Positions 25,301 to 35,500 are shown, numbered from the stretch's first letter. The stretch: 64,000 bases of DNA from Branchiostoma floridae (GCF_000003815.2 NC_049990.1:6293497-6357496), one strand, 5' to 3'. Numbers and translations: made by a program. The notes: generated by a model not told the origin, from the letters alone.

Positions 25301-26104
25301 TAAAACAAAGAATACAACTGTTATACTATTGCTGTAGATGAAGAATAGTCTTTGTTTGTTTGTTTAGCACCGCGAGTAAACCGCTTTTGGCCCTATCACA
25401 CTAATTTTGTGCAGTAACAGTATAAGACCATACTAGGATGGAACCCTACTCTTATTGATAAGTACATGTATGGTGAAATCTTTGGTGTACCTAGCAAAAG
25501 TTTGGTAGTATTTTCTCCTGAGTCAAATGAGAAAATAGGTGTTAAGTACCTTTCCTAAGGGCACAAGATTACTGTGTTAAGTAAATTCTATCTTAAATGT
25601 TTTGGCAATGACACTTCATTTTATCCCAATACTCTTTTAATTTGTCGGTCTGAAATGCCTTTTAAGAACTATGTTATTGCCTCGATTTTAACCACTTTGA
25701 TGTTAACGGTTTGTAATGACAAGTCGCAATTCAGCCGTGTGGCTGCAATGTCATTGTCAATTTGTTGAATTTCGAAATAAACCAGTCATAAAAAAATAAA
25801 GATTGGGGCCTACCAGGCATTCGAACCCAGAACCGTCAGATTTTGAGTCAAGAACCTAACCACAAGACTGCCTTGCCACCTAACCTGACTTCATGTATCA
25901 AATTGAATGTTTATATTTCTATCCCTGCAGGACATGGTACAGAACTTCCTACTGATGCTGAACGAGCATTCCGACCCGAGTCTTCGCTTTCTCAGCTTCC
26001 GTCTCGACTTCAACGGACACTACCACCAGCGCGAACCCAAACTCAACCGCTCCCTCAGCGTCAGTTACGCCAGAACTCGGCAACGGTCGGGAAAAGAATT
26101 CTAA
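4301..26104 (+). CDS. TUBGCP3: Gamma-tubulin complex component 3 (GCP3), complete, 23 coding exons
   Basis: GCP3 is a core subunit of the gamma-tubulin ring complex that nucleates microtubules at centrosomes; its N-terminal helical domain binds MZT1 in known family members. Exons: 4301-4376, 4555-4600, 5089-5150, 5325-5392, 5885-5962, 6678-6880, 7378-7562, 7903-8021, 8741-8935, 10109-10241, 11663-11829, 12291-12401, 12732-12837, 13485-13609, 19611-19675, 20208-20343, 20716-20784, 21207-21345, 21967-22055, 22867-22998, 23319-23459, 23923-24042, 25931-26104. They sum to 2739 nt (912 residues plus stop), all phases agree and introns are GT-AG. The product aligns end to end with human GCP3 from memory: N-terminal helical region about 1-110, Ser/Gly/Pro-rich linker about 111-240, GRIP1 about 245-555 ([15 protein letters not shown]), GRIP2 about 560-890 ([30 protein letters not shown]). 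The start matches the human N-terminus (MATPDQKSP versus MSKVDMKTP). Donors of exons 11, 18 and 21 (GTTGGT, GTTCTG, GTCAGA) are weak but fixed by phase. Confidence 0.96.
6938..7115 (+). repeat. Two partial copies of the 3' end of TUBGCP3 exon 6
   Basis: Directly after exon 6 (ends 6880) the exon's last ~100 nt recur at about 6938-7040, including the donor CCCAGCTAG/GTATGTACTG, and a shorter copy recurs at about 7059-7115. The copies carry small changes and no obvious acceptor, so they are probably not used. Confidence 0.75.
8106..8195 (+). mobile_element. LINE 3'-end fragment with GATGAT tail
   Basis: Reads [16 protein letters not shown] in translation (AGCTGCCGACAGAAGG...) followed by GATCGATGATGATGATG. 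The same end occurs at 55309-55380. Such C-termini followed by a short tandem tail are typical of non-LTR retrotransposon 3' ends; the clade is not resolved. Confidence 0.5.
8600..8690 (+). repeat. Dispersed repeat, family 'GTGTCACTGACGAAAGAC'
   Basis: Sequence around GTCACTGACAAAGGACACTGGATGG...CTTGAGTAATTGCTTTT matches 12885-12985 (same strand, best copy) and about 48965-49040 (opposite strand). No ends or coding potential recognised. Confidence 0.5.
9060..9789. mobile_element. hAT-like non-autonomous element in TUBGCP3 intron 9
   Basis: The ends are inverted copies of CAGGGCTCGAAATAC (9060-9074 and 9775-9789). Subterminal ACTTGCACCAGTGCAAGT-type palindromes occur near both ends. The flanking direct repeat is only TAAGG (9055-9059, 9790-9794), 5 bp and not the usual 8 bp of hAT elements. 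No transposase frame is seen. Related ends occur at 20166-20179 and about 57846-57860. Confidence 0.7.
10480..10605 (-). mobile_element. tRNA-derived SINE fragment
   Basis: On the minus strand the sequence has a box A-like TGGCCGAGTGG and a box B-like GTGAGTTCAATCCC at tRNA spacing, followed by a non-tRNA body. The acceptor stem does not pair, so it is a SINE head and not a tRNA gene. Confidence 0.55.
10666..11829 (+). repeat. Array of seven partial copies of TUBGCP3 exon 11 followed by the real exon
   Basis: Exon-like sequence beginning GTAAGAAAGGAGGTG occurs after an AG at 10666, 10804, 10949, 11091, 11233, 11366 (degenerate) and 11497; the genuine exon starts at 11663. Spacing is 131-166 bp. 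Each copy holds the 3' end of the intron and the first 80-90 nt of the 167-nt exon (GKKGGALAS ... [13 protein letters not shown]) and then diverges into a shared ACTAATAGTCACT linker. The second half of the exon ([11 protein letters not shown]) exists only in the last copy, which is why I chose it. Some copies lack the Tyr codon of VHSYMQ. Confidence 0.9.
12596..12690 (+). mobile_element. tRNA-derived SINE fragment
   Basis: Degraded head (GGCAGCGTGACC ... TTTTGAATCCTGCCATGTC) and body (GATCTTGTGTCCTTGCAAAG CACTTAAC) of the SINE family that recurs at 60550-60695 and 63655-63847. Confidence 0.5.
12885..12985 (+). repeat. Dispersed repeat, best copy of the 8600-8690 family
   Basis: CAGTGTCACTGACGAAAGAC through TTGCTTGAGTAACTGCTTTT in TUBGCP3 intron 13. 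Shares blocks with 8600-8690 and, inverted, with 48965-49040. Confidence 0.5.
14070..17480 (+). repeat. Dispersed repeat split by the LINE insertion
   Basis: Sequence on both sides of the LINE (about 14070-14460 and 17144-17480) belongs to one repeat: it opens CTTCGCCAAGAAGCTTATG, has GTCTGTATGTAGGTCAACAG and reiterates the module ATAACTCGAGA/GATGGA...GGTAGGT. Related sequence in opposite orientation ends with the ACAT microsatellite near 19070-19167. No coding potential was seen. Confidence 0.55.
14461..17130 (+). mobile_element. 5'-truncated L1/Tx1-like LINE with intact reverse transcriptase ORF
   Basis: The insertion is bounded by a 13-bp target duplication AGATAACTCGAGA (14448-14460 and 17131-17143) and ends in AATAA plus a poly(A) tail. 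An uninterrupted frame runs to the stop at 17009-17011; the codons before 14461, including the ATG at 14429, are host sequence. The frame gives about 850 residues: [13 protein letters not shown], reverse transcriptase motifs [19 protein letters not shown] and YADD, a thumb/linker region, and a C-terminal C-x2-C-x7-H-x4-C knuckle (CNNC ... HLFIHC). The apurinic-type endonuclease domain and ORF1 are absent, so it is dead on arrival but young. Its strand matches TUBGCP3. The L1/Tx1 clade is inferred from motif style. Confidence 0.93.
17687..18868 (+). repeat. Direct repeats 1.1 kb apart in TUBGCP3 intron 14
   Basis: AAGCATGAAATTCTGATT(G/A)ACCAGGGATG and about 20 further bases occur at 17687-17731 and 18816-18860 at roughly 85-90% identity. 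The interior has no recognisable protein. It could be the remains of a terminal-repeat element or a local duplication. Confidence 0.4.
19129..19167. repeat. (ACAT)n microsatellite
   Basis: About ten tandem ACAT units in TUBGCP3 intron 14, next to the dispersed-repeat end described at 14070-17480. Confidence 0.9.
21429..21590 (+). repeat. Partial copy of TUBGCP3 exon 18 and the following intron start
   Basis: The 3' part of exon 18 (CGTATGGAGTACACCCTGAC in the real exon) recurs at 21436 onward together with about 75 bp of downstream intron (ATACTGAGCAGAG ... GGAGAGAGAAG). The copy has lost bases around ACCAGAAGACTAAACAAG and no longer reads in frame. Confidence 0.75.
21594..21769. mobile_element. 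MITE, CAGTAGAAGCC family
   Basis: The right end GGCTTCTACTG is intact and the left end is decayed (CGTTAGAAGCC). Body shared with 24668-24833 and 26226-26364 (GGTGCGGT..CAGCTG, TTGCACAATCCGGATAA). Confidence 0.6.
22262..22724. mobile_element. TIR element with TAGGGC(C/T)GGGTA ends and internal GGACCTG repeats
   Basis: Ends TAGGGCCGGGTATCG and GGTACCCAGCCCTA are inverted. Between 22634 and 22697 the interior is a chain of inverted and direct GGACCTG/CAGGTCC motifs. A lone right end of the same type (GGTACCCACCCCTA) is at about 59939. Superfamily not assigned. Confidence 0.6.
23115..23205 (-). mobile_element. SINE body fragment
   Basis: CCTCCCTGACCGAAGTCAGG...GTGAAGTGAGGAAGGTCGTGTTAAGTGCC is the non-tRNA body of the family at 63655-63847, broken off at the fragment of exon 21 that follows. 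Confidence 0.5.
23516..23590 (+). pseudogene. In-frame partial copy of TUBGCP3 exon 21 (possible cassette)
   Basis: A 75-nt copy of the exon 21 3' end begins after an AG at 23514-23515 and ends at the same AAAAG/GTCAGA donor as the real exon. It reads without stops ([13 protein letters not shown]..., 25 codons; a 6-nt deletion keeps phase 0). If spliced it would add a second coiled-coil-like segment to GCP3. The upstream intron would be only 56 bp and the acceptor has almost no pyrimidine tract, so use is doubtful. A further fragment of exon 21 is at about 23209-23232, and the intron-start motif AGGTCAGAGGGCAGGGGTCA recurs down to about 23680. Confidence 0.5.
24394..24530 (-). mobile_element. 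tRNA-derived SINE
   Basis: Minus-strand box B-like GGTTCTGGGTTCGAATGCC, then body with CCTTAGGAAAGGTACTTAAC. It is the copy A partner of 25530-25880. Confidence 0.6.
24668..24833. mobile_element. MITE, CAGTAGAAGCC family
   Basis: TIRs CAGTAGAAGCCAGTTAATT and complement. A TA lies on the left, decayed on the right, consistent with Tc1/mariner-type TA targets. Confidence 0.75.
25530..25880 (-). mobile_element. tRNA-derived SINE interrupted by another retroposon
   Basis: Copy B partner of the SINE at 24394-24530, split by the insertion at 25571-25798. Confidence 0.6.
25571..25798 (+). mobile_element. Short 5'-truncated retroposon insertion inside the SINE
   Basis: About 228 bp present only in copy B, ending in an A-rich tail (ATAAAAAAATAA) and flanked by AAGATT on both sides. 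Its 64-codon open frame has no recognised motif; it looks like a LINE 3' end. Confidence 0.6.
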
Positions 26105-26225
26105 CTTCCTCTCAAGGATAAACTCTTTGTCTTCCATGAGATAGAACTGTTTCCTATGAATTCTGAAATGTCTTGTAAACTGTCTTACAAATTTTAAAGT
26201 CAAATATGTGAATGGAAACTTTATA

Positions 26226-26364
26226 CAGTAGAAGACAGTTAATTGCACTAAACCCCAAACCGGTGCGGCCCAGCTGCAGCTGGATAACTTTGCATTATTG
26301 CACTATCCGGATAATTGCATGAAATACGTGTCAAATGGGGTGTGCAGTTAAACGGCTTCTACTG
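26226..26364. mobile_element. MITE, CAGTAGAAGCC family
   Basis: TIRs CAGTAGAAGACAGTTAATT / GGCTTCTACTG with TA on both sides. Duplicated partner of 24668-24833, located in the probable TUBGCP3 3' UTR. Confidence 0.75.
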
Positions 26365-26964
26365 TAGTAAAAATAAGAATACCCTGACACAGAGAAGCAT
26401 TTGCTTCAATTGACTTGTCTATAACAAATTAAGATTTAGAGCTTGAAGGTTTGAAATTAACTGTCTCATCAGGCTGTCAGTATGTACGCAAAGTTAGCTT
26501 GAAGCGCAAATGTGACCTGCATTTGATGTGCAAGGCAAGTACAAGAGCTTTATTTCCACATACATTGTATAGAAACAGTTCTGGTTTAAGTTTTTATGCA
26601 CGGCAACAATGTTTACTGGTACAAAAGATTTCTATTGTATCTACATGTATGCATTCAATTAGTAGAAGTGGCTTAGCGTTGCCGTCCTCAATGACTCTCC
26701 TGAGAGAAAATACATGCAGGTATTTCCTCCCCAAGTGATACACAATTGTACCAGTATTCTCACAGGAGCTGTGAGATAATGTTGCCTACTTTTCCCCTTT
26801 GGTTTGTAAGCTTAACAAAACATGAATGCTGTATATTATTGTCTGAAATCCCCTGAGTGAAAAGTTACAGGGATGTGTTACACTGATATGAAATCAGACA
26901 TGCACGAATGGGTAACATCCTGCCCCAAGGATATGTATTTATTGTTCATGTCTGAGTGCACATG

Positions 26965-26970
26965 AATAAA
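26965..26970 (+). terminator. Candidate poly(A) signal for TUBGCP3
   Basis: AATAAA lies 861 bp after the TUBGCP3 stop codon and is the first canonical hexamer I found downstream. No transcript evidence is available, and the 3' UTR would have to span a MITE (26226-26364). Confidence 0.3.
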
Positions 26971-27126
26971 TGATAAAGGTATACTGTGTGTTTCTCTATT
27001 AGAAGTGGAGTCCTTTGTGATTTATTGTTATTCCTATACTCCCAGAGTTGTCCTTTTTGTGTGGAGACAAAAATGAGTTATGACGGTATGTCAGTGTGAG
27101 TATCGTTTTCACGGCACTTCCTTTAT

Positions 27127-27723
27127 TTGTCGACGACCCTTGTGGCTTCGCCGTACGTTGATTCTTTTGATCAGAAAAACTGTGTAAAGATATTGACATC
27201 CCACATGGACTTGAGTGACAGCTTTATGTTTTCTTTGTTGCATAACAGAACAGGAAATGTCATGTTTAAGTGGGATGAATGCCTGAAAGATTACCAGTGC
27301 AATGTCAAGGACATCCTGTATGGTTTTATTATTTTTATATTTTCCAGACTCTGGCTTGGCCAAATAGCAATAGGGGACTTTGGCTGGATTAGGAATAAAA
27401 GTTTTTCTTTTACTTGGGGTGCGGGGATCATAGAATTCAGAACAAAAAATCATGAAATTGGCCAGATAAGTCATTCCACGCTAAGGTTGATGTTTCCCCT
27501 CCCGAGGCCGACTAACTCTGGTAGCAAAACTCCCCTGGCAAATTATTCTCCCTATAATAGCCAGCGTAGTCAGTCTGGTAGCCATGCCCTAGACGCAATG
27601 GATAACATCCCACTGCCCCAACGGCCTCAAAACAAGACTACCTTTATATGTGAAGTCAATCTTGCCTTTGGATATACACAACCTTGTCTCCTTCAAGGGA
27701 GAAAAGATGTCTTGGTCCAATGA
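27127..27723 (+). CDS. Uncharacterised 198-codon open frame, may be chance
   Basis: ATG to stop without interruption; the product has no motif I recognise, one short hydrophobic stretch (residues about 64-82, FIIFIFSRLWLGQIAI) and a Ser/Asn/Pro-rich second half. There is no clear promoter or splice context and base composition is like the surroundings. Open frames of this length do occur by chance in a window this size, so I give it little weight. Confidence 0.15.
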   Translation: MSTTLVASPYVDSFDQKNCVKILTSHMDLSDSFMFSLLHNRTGNVMFKWDECLKDYQCNVKDILYGFIIFIFSRLWLGQIAIGDFGWIRNKSFSFTWGAGIIEFRTKNHEIGQISHSTLRLMFPLPRPTNSGSKTPLANYSPYNSQRSQSGSHALDAMDNIPLPQRPQNKTTFICEVNLAFGYTQPCLLQGRKDVLVQ

Positions 27724-29285
27724 GCTCAGTGGGGGAGGTCTTTTTGGTATGTTCTCAATGACCTGCAAAACTTCTTTGTCATTTCTTGGCTGGAGGCACT
27801 TTTTCTACTCAATTCAAACTTACACTTTTCGTATTGTACAGAGGAAGTAATCTTGAATACTATTTGTTCTCTGATAATAATACCATGCTGTATTATTATA
27901 CTGTAACTGTACCGTGACTTGTCAAAGGCTTCCAATTTCCATGATTAAAATGATCACTGCAAATATATATTTGCCAAGAAACATTATCCAAGTGAGCTTT
28001 TCAAAGCCACTAGAAATTTTAGCTCTCCTAGGAGGCCAGCGCACCACAAATGGAACAGACTCGGTGTAGGTGACAACGACAAAAGGCGAGAGATGGCAGT
28101 TTTACACACTTTCATTTATGCGTGACCATCCCATTGTTTGGTGTTATGTGATGACAGGACCCACAGGATGTTGGCTAAACAATGCAGGAATGGAAGACGA
28201 ACCGTTGTTGGGGCATAGGACATACCACTTTTCAAGCTCAATAAGTGTAAAGTTTTGAACGTGAAGCCTCGCTGAAGTGGCTTGTAAAGAAGTTATTTTA
28301 GCCACTGACTTGGAAAACTTATTTTTTAAAGTCTAATGTTACTTTAGAATGTAACAAAATTCCTTTGAGAAATGTCTTCACTTTAGCAAATATCTTAACA
28401 ACAAATTATAGTAGTACAGGGTTTTTAATACAACTCAAACACTCAATTTGAAGGGTTGAAATAATACTAGATTTTGTTTGTGTTGAGTCATTCTAAGTGG
28501 GTTCAAGGGTTTCTATTCAGGTAATAGCACCCTTTGCAACAGATTTAAGTGCCTATATGTGAAAGCACATTCAAGTGTTCTTAATCTACTACTATACACC
28601 TAAAACTTCACAACTGGTGCTGTTACCCCCTTGTTAGTCCTTTTGTCTCCAAGCAGATTTACCAGTTGCATAAGATCAAAGCTGGCTAAGGAGTACAGCT
28701 GGCCAAAGGGAGTCATCATCTCTGGCAGCAAAACACACTCCTAGGCCGGCTTCACTCCTCTGGCAGCTTTCAAAACTATCTTATGGTACCATAGGATCTG
28801 CTTGGGGGGAAGAAATTTAGGTCACTTTTGATCTTTGTTTTTTGTTTAGACCATCCACAAAGTGCCAAAGTTCTGGGACTGGTTGCACAGGTGGAATTTG
28901 GGTTGAGGTGAATGGTACACCTGTTGCGGGGGCGTGGCTTACAGCATGATTGACAGGAAAGGTCCATTCACTTTCCCAAACACTGCTAAGCAACCGGAGA
29001 CGCCTGCCAAACTTGTTTGGGTCTCTAGAACAAACCATTACCCCGCGAGGAGGTTATAGTAGCTTTATTACCAAGTAGACAGAAACAACAAATAGACAAC
29101 TCATTTAATGTATAAATATTGATTAATAATATCTATTTCTTTCGTATAAACATATAGATATGTGTGTAAACTCCTTTTTGAATAAATTAGAAAACTGATC
29201 AAACTTACTAACCCCTGACATTTTTGGTATCGTCAAGGGTTTGTGGACTCATTATGCACACCAGACTTGGCACCACACACAAGTA

Positions 29286-29299
29286 TCGCCATGGTAGGG
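29286..29299 (+). promoter_or_regulatory. Weak X-box-like (RFX) site upstream of ANKMY1
   Basis: The sequence around TATCGCCATGGTAG, about 290 bp before the ANKMY1 start codon, resembles the RFX X-box palindrome (GTTGCCATGGCAAC) with several mismatches. RFX sites mark cilium genes, which would fit ANKMY1, but the match is imperfect and could be chance. Confidence 0.2.
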
Positions 29300-29582
29300 T
29301 TGGTACTATGACATTTATTAGAGGAACGAGCACTCCTAGTAGACAACTATAGTCTTCTGAACAGTCCATAGATGTCAGAAGACGGGTAGAACCTGGTTTC
29401 AGGGTCGGAAAAATCTCAAAGGTTGTCTGAAAAGGCGGGAAAATTCGTGATCTCAACTCCCAGTGATATCAAGACATCCGGAAGTGGTGGTGACCGGCTG
29501 AGGATTTCTCTGCCATAGTCTACATTTTCTTTCCCCTTCTTGACTATTTGGGAACGTCTTCAAGATCATACAAATCTTCAAG

Positions 29583-32500
29583 ATGCCTGTCAGGGAAGAG
29601 AGGAGTATCCACGCCTTGTTGAGACTTCGGTCAGCCAAACAGGAAGAGATTTTGGAGACTTCTCTTGACTACAAGAGCGGTGCAAGTTTCAGAGGGAACT
29701 TGGACGGGACGAAACGGGTTGGGAAAGGCGTCTTCGTCTGGCCCAACGGCGACAGGTAGAAAAAGAACTTTTTTCATTGGTTAATCAGCTAATAACTTAG
29801 TTAACGAGTTAGACATTCTCTTTACCAGTCTGGTTATCAAGTTGCCTTGTATATTAGTTCGTAGATTGGGGTGAAAATTGGTCTCTTTCAGAGTCACTCA
29901 AGCGATGAAAATTCAATTTGTTGGACGTTTTGAAGTTGTTGCCATTGATTTGGACTGTGTAAGGAGAGTACAAATTGGTGTGAGAAAGGTTTGATTGATA
30001 AATTTCAGTACGCGTGAGGAATACAGATTGTCAGGTATTGTTTTTTTCATATGAAAAATAAACATTCAACTGTCAAAATTGGTGATTTGGGATGCGTGAT
30101 TTTGACTATCCATATTATTGTTGTAACGTTTCAGATTGTAGCTAACGTTACATAGCTTGTAGCAGTTGTTATGTCCTTGGTTGCTACAATTTCTCTCAAC
30201 TAAGGGATACACCAAGAATGATCAAAGAGGGATGCAGACAACACCTAAAATAGTCTACTTTTCTTTCTTTTAAAGTGAACAGTTTACTTTTCTCCACATA
30301 TTTTTGCCCATTTTCCTGCTTACAATCATTTGAAAATATTACAAAATTTACTGAAAACCCTGTGCGGTGGCTTGGATTGATGGAATGGACTCTAAATTAT
30401 TTTTTTTAATCAACCTCATCCTCGCTATATGATCAGTTGTGGTCCCTCCCTAATCACAGACAGACACAAGCTTGTCCAGACCTTGGACAGTCATATCTCT
30501 GGTGTTATATGACAGTAATTTATAACAGATGACCCCTTTGGGACTTATTCCCTTGTGGGTAGAGATTATAACTGTCAGCAGACAAATTGTTGTCTGTGGA
30601 AAACGTGTGAAATAAGCCATTAGGTAAATTAAAGATGTCACATGTAACAGCTGTAGTTACTATGTTTGTGAGTATTTCTACAATTGAAAAAATATAACAA
30701 TTAGTCTTCATTAAAGATGGTATTGAGAAGTGGTCATTTGCATTAGACCTTCAAAGTTGTTTGTGACGCTCTAGCTAGCAATTAGATTTTAATTAGCGGT
30801 ATGAATTTAGCCTGGTATCCAGCCGTCATATTTGCGGAGAGGACAAAAGAGACTTGGGAGCATGGCTGTCTCCAAGACCCATCCTTCCGTCCCAGGATGG
30901 AAATTTGCTAGTTGAGACGTCAGATAATTTTACCCCATCCATCCCCAAATGACATTAAACAGTTGAAAATGTACTTTCATAAGCCTAAAACGACATACTT
31001 AACCAGGAAAATCGACAACATTGGCTCCCAAACAATGAGTGGGAGACACAAAAATTTAAGCCCGGGAGAAAGCCCTGCTCCGGAGCTATAATACGGATGG
31101 ATACCAGGCTAGTTGGAATTTTCCAACATCTGCAATGACAGCTGCCCAGTGTCTCACAAGACAAGGGAGGATCTAAGTAGACACTTATAAGTAAGTAGTG
31201 ACAGCTGGTAATTTCTGAAAAGTCTAATCACTGCCACCATGCAAGTTGTGCACTGTACTGTTTGAAGGTGATGCACTAATTACATAAAACCACCTCTACC
31301 ACCTACTGGACCTAATACTTATCAGTTGATGATCTGACCAATTATTATATGCTTGGAAACAGCACTTTGCACATAGCAATCAAAGAGTGATATACATGTA
31401 CTGCAGACGAATTTAGGAGATAAGCAAATTATCTCTACCATAAGCCAAGACACGCTTTTTTACAAAATCACTTGGATGTGTTATGCAGGTATGTTGGAGA
31501 GTTCATGGACAACTCTCGCTCAGGGCACGGCCTGCAGGAATGGGCTGACGGGTCACAGTACCAGGGAACCTTCGACAGGGACTTGAGACATGGGACAGGG
31601 GAACACACCTGGGCTGATGGACAGGTGAGGTCGTAAACAGTGATATAAACATGCCACTGTGGTCTTTTGGGGCCTTTTTTTTTCTACTTGCAAATTGTGA
31701 GACTTACTCTCCAAGCATAGGTTAAGCTCCAGCTGTTTTTTTGACGTTTTTCTAAGTTGTTTCTATCGGGCTTTCTATTTTGTATTGTTTCTTGATGTCT
31801 CTCGTTATGCTGCAGGACATCAAGAATCATTTACTAAATAGAAAGCCCCATGAAAATGTAAAAAAAACAGGCAGAGCCTAAACTCTGCTTGGAGAGTAAA
31901 TCTGACAATTTCTTAATCCAAGTCTCAAAGTTTGCAGATTGCAGGTTGCAGATATGTCTTTGGAGCCATGCTTTCCAATGTTGTGTCATATAACTATTAG
32001 ATGTATATTTTTTGTGTGAGATGATTACTAAGATGTGCATTAATTGCTCTTATCCAAGCTCGAGTGTCCAAAATGTATTACACTTAAAGTCATTTTCTAA
32101 CTTTCAAGAATCCTTCTTCTGGAAAACACCTATATGGAAAACACTAGTTAGACCTATTTCTATTTGTGATCTGTGTCTTAATAATGTCAATAAGTAACAG
32201 AATTTTATCTGTGACAATCAGTATTGCAGTAACCCTGTACTATATAAATTGCTTGATAGTCCGTATAGGATAGACCTACACTGTACAACAATGTACTGTT
32301 GATAACCTTGGCCTTAATAAAGAACTTGGTACCAAAGTACATGTACGTACGAACAAGGCATTTTAAGCACTTAACTGTAGTCTGGAAACTAATAACAGGT
32401 TGCTATGTTGGGACAAGTTTGGGCCATAATTGAATCAAGGTCTGGAAGACTACTAGTAACTCAAAAGTTAACCATGGCAGACTGACTTTATTACACTGCC

Positions 32501-35500
32501 TCTTGTACACGTACATGTATGTTGTAAAGCTTATTCAGTAATTGTGCTAGCTCTTGAAATGTTTGCGATTGTTTTATTTTCACAAATATGTGTTTTTTCT
32601 GCTACACTGCAGAATTGTTACAATCATGAACTTAAATTTAAGCACCAGGAAAACCTTCTCTCTCCTCCTCCCATTGAATCCTCATGAACCTAAATGATAT
32701 GACACTGGCATTGAAAAGTAAAAAGAACAGGCAACAGTTTAAAAGCACAATGATTTATCAGACAAAGGTTCGAAATTTGTCACCTTAAATCATCAATTTG
32801 TTGGCTCCAACCTTTACGGTTCTTGCTAAGCAATTAAGCCTCTTGGTAGATCCGACATTTATGAAGATCTGGCATTTTCCACAAAAGAATTGACAAAGGA
32901 AGAAAAGGGTATTTTGTAAAGTCGTACCACGCGTGCCCTAGTTCGTGTCCAACACAATAAAAGGTATGTAATCCTGTGTTTGCTATTACAACACATTAAA
33001 CAAATGCCATAAAATCCATTTGCAATGGTTCTCACAGTACATGAAAGGCATTCAGGACCACCTAACCCTTTTCCTAAAAGAAACCTAACTGTAGACCTGT
33101 ACACATTTAGCAAAAAATGCAAGAATTGTGTTGAGATTCAACCAAACATTTGCTCAAGTTAATTTTGATTTATGAAGGTTCAGGCGCTCTTGACGTAATG
33201 TGTAATTTGTCCCGCTTAGTTCAATATTTAGTAAATCCTGTACTTTCACACCCCACCCATGTCTAAGCCATGCTGTGTGTAATTAGTGTCAGTTCCTTTG
33301 TCCCAAGGTAAACTTAGCTGTTAAATATTGATCAGATAACCCCAGAGGTAAAATCGTAAAAGCTGCGATGGCAAATCTGTTAATCTTTATGCAACTAATT
33401 TGCCAGTAAAGTACCATTATGCCATAGCAACCAATACTGTAATTCTCTTTGTCTTCTCCGTACCAAACTTTCACAGTCTGAGAATTGTTAACTTGTTCTC
33501 GGAACTAAATGTTCACGGTGGCAATTTATTTGTTATCAGTAATGATAAGTTCATGTTACACCATGAAAACCGTGAACATAAATTTAAAGTACATTGAAAA
33601 GAATCAGGAATTACAGTATGTAGAATTTCTATGCAGGTTTCATTCCCCAACCATCACTACTACAAACCACCTGTTGTGCTATTAGAAGTTGGCGACATCT
33701 CAAACTTTATTCAAAGGACCATATTGTCTGTTTACATCCCAAGATTGGAAAACATATTCTGTTACTAAGTCGCATTCAAACCTATTGTCCTCCTAGCAAA
33801 GTTGTAGGTCAGACATTTTGTTTCATTCACTTTTCAAGCTGGCACAATGCAGAAAGTAACCCTACCAGTATATCAGAAACTATACACTATTCTTTTTAAA
33901 CAAGACCGTGCTTCGTCACTCTTAGTCCTATTAAAGGCCTGAGTCAGATTGTATTATATGTTTATGTTTATGACAACATCTTCATCTTCTTGGGATAGTC
34001 GTGGACGGTTTATTGACTGTCTTCTACAATTCTGATATCTTGTGACATGGAAGGATTTTAGTGATTGTTGTCAAAGAATCGGTGAAAACCTATGACACAC
34101 AAGAATAATGATACGACAACCTTAAGCCCTTAGGTCAGACATTTCAGTCTTTAAATAAAGGTTGTTTGGTTAGCAGTCGCTACAAGGACCCCCCTCCCTG
34201 CCTTCTCTTTCCACCTATGTTGATTCAGGAGGTTAAATGTTAGGTTTTGCAAAGTGCAATGTTTAGTCAACTTCCTTCTCTGTTTTGTTTCCTGAAAAAG
34301 AAAAGACTTGACCGAAGGAAAACAAGATGAGATAAGCCACACCTGTTTTATCAAAATGTCCTTGAAATAGAACTGGATAGAAGCTTAAAAACCACAGAAG
34401 TTTCTATGTCTTCTAAATTCGTATTTTATGGCAAATATGCACAGTTGGAATCCCCAAATATATACAGTCAAACCTGTATTAGGGCCACCTCTACAGAGGG
34501 GCCACCTGTCCATAGTGGCCACTTTTTGTCGGTAACTTGGGTATTTTATCTACAAGTTACCACCTCTATACAGAGGCCACCTGTCTATAATGGCCAAATT
34601 TGTCCGGTCCCTTGAGTGGCCGCTATAGACAGGTTTGACTGTACATGTACAAGTAACTTAGCTCTAGAGTAAGACTAAATGTGGATAAACATCAATGATA
34701 TCTTACTAAAATTTAAAGAAAAGCAAGAGTTCTAAAAGCTTGCAAGTGGTAACGATCGTTACAGATCAAAAACTGGAGGGTCCAGGGGTTGTTTGATCAC
34801 CTGCACTGTTGACGTAAAAGCTCTTTTCAAGTTTGTCTCCCACAAATCACACCAAAAGCTTAAACTGTCAGAGTGCCTTCAAAAGAATTGATTTGGAGAG
34901 ACATCTACCTTGCAGTGCACTGCATGGGCTGTAAGGGTTGTTTGAATGAGAAGTTAGCTTCTTGTTCGCGAAGGTCGAGAATTTTACCGCAGACCGACAT
35001 AAGAAGACTTCCAGGATCTTATAACCTTTGCCAAGTAATGTCAACCTTTGTAAGTGAGGTAAATTTTTAATTGAGGTATTATTCATTGCTTGATGCTTGT
35101 GACACAATTTGTTCAAAGTTTGACTGATTTATGTCAGCAAGAAAGGCTAAATTGCAGGACCGTAGTAAAACCAGCAAACTGTTCAGCTGCCCATCGCCAT
35201 ATGTTTAATGACCTAATTTTTTTCCAGGCTAGCTGACCATCTAACTTAAAAAGAGCAATCAAACAATAACCTCTATTACATGTCATCAGGGAATACCAGT
35301 GTAACAGGTCACAATATACCCCTGGGCAGAATGTACCCAGGTACAGTCTGGCCACAGGTACATTTTGCACTGTTACTCCCAGAAGTAACAGGCAAAGCCA
35401 CTAGTGTTTTCTAACAGATACAACAACATAGTACAATCATGCTAAACTTTCTTCTTAGGTATACAAGGATCAAATTTTAAACAACCTCAGTCTGTCACCT

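Larger units (their letters stand above)
24131..26768 (+). repeat. Tandem duplication around the last exon of TUBGCP3; upstream copy lacks the exon
   Basis: Copy A is 24131-25243 and copy B 25244-26768; both begin CAATTTCTTGGTGAATGC and end CAGTATTCTC(C/A)CAGGAG. Within B, 25912-26122 holds the acceptor, exon 23 and the stop codon. In A the matching stretch is missing at about 24557, where GAATGTTGATAT joins CTCTTTGTCTTCC. B has its own extra insertion at 25571-25798. Both copies carry the same SINE and the same CAGTAGAAGCC MITE. Confidence 0.85.
26771..29582. other. Intergenic region between TUBGCP3 and ANKMY1
   Basis: Holds the candidate TUBGCP3 poly(A) signal, an isolated 198-codon open frame (27127-27723) and otherwise unremarkable AT-rich sequence. 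No exon of a known family was recognised. Confidence 0.6.
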
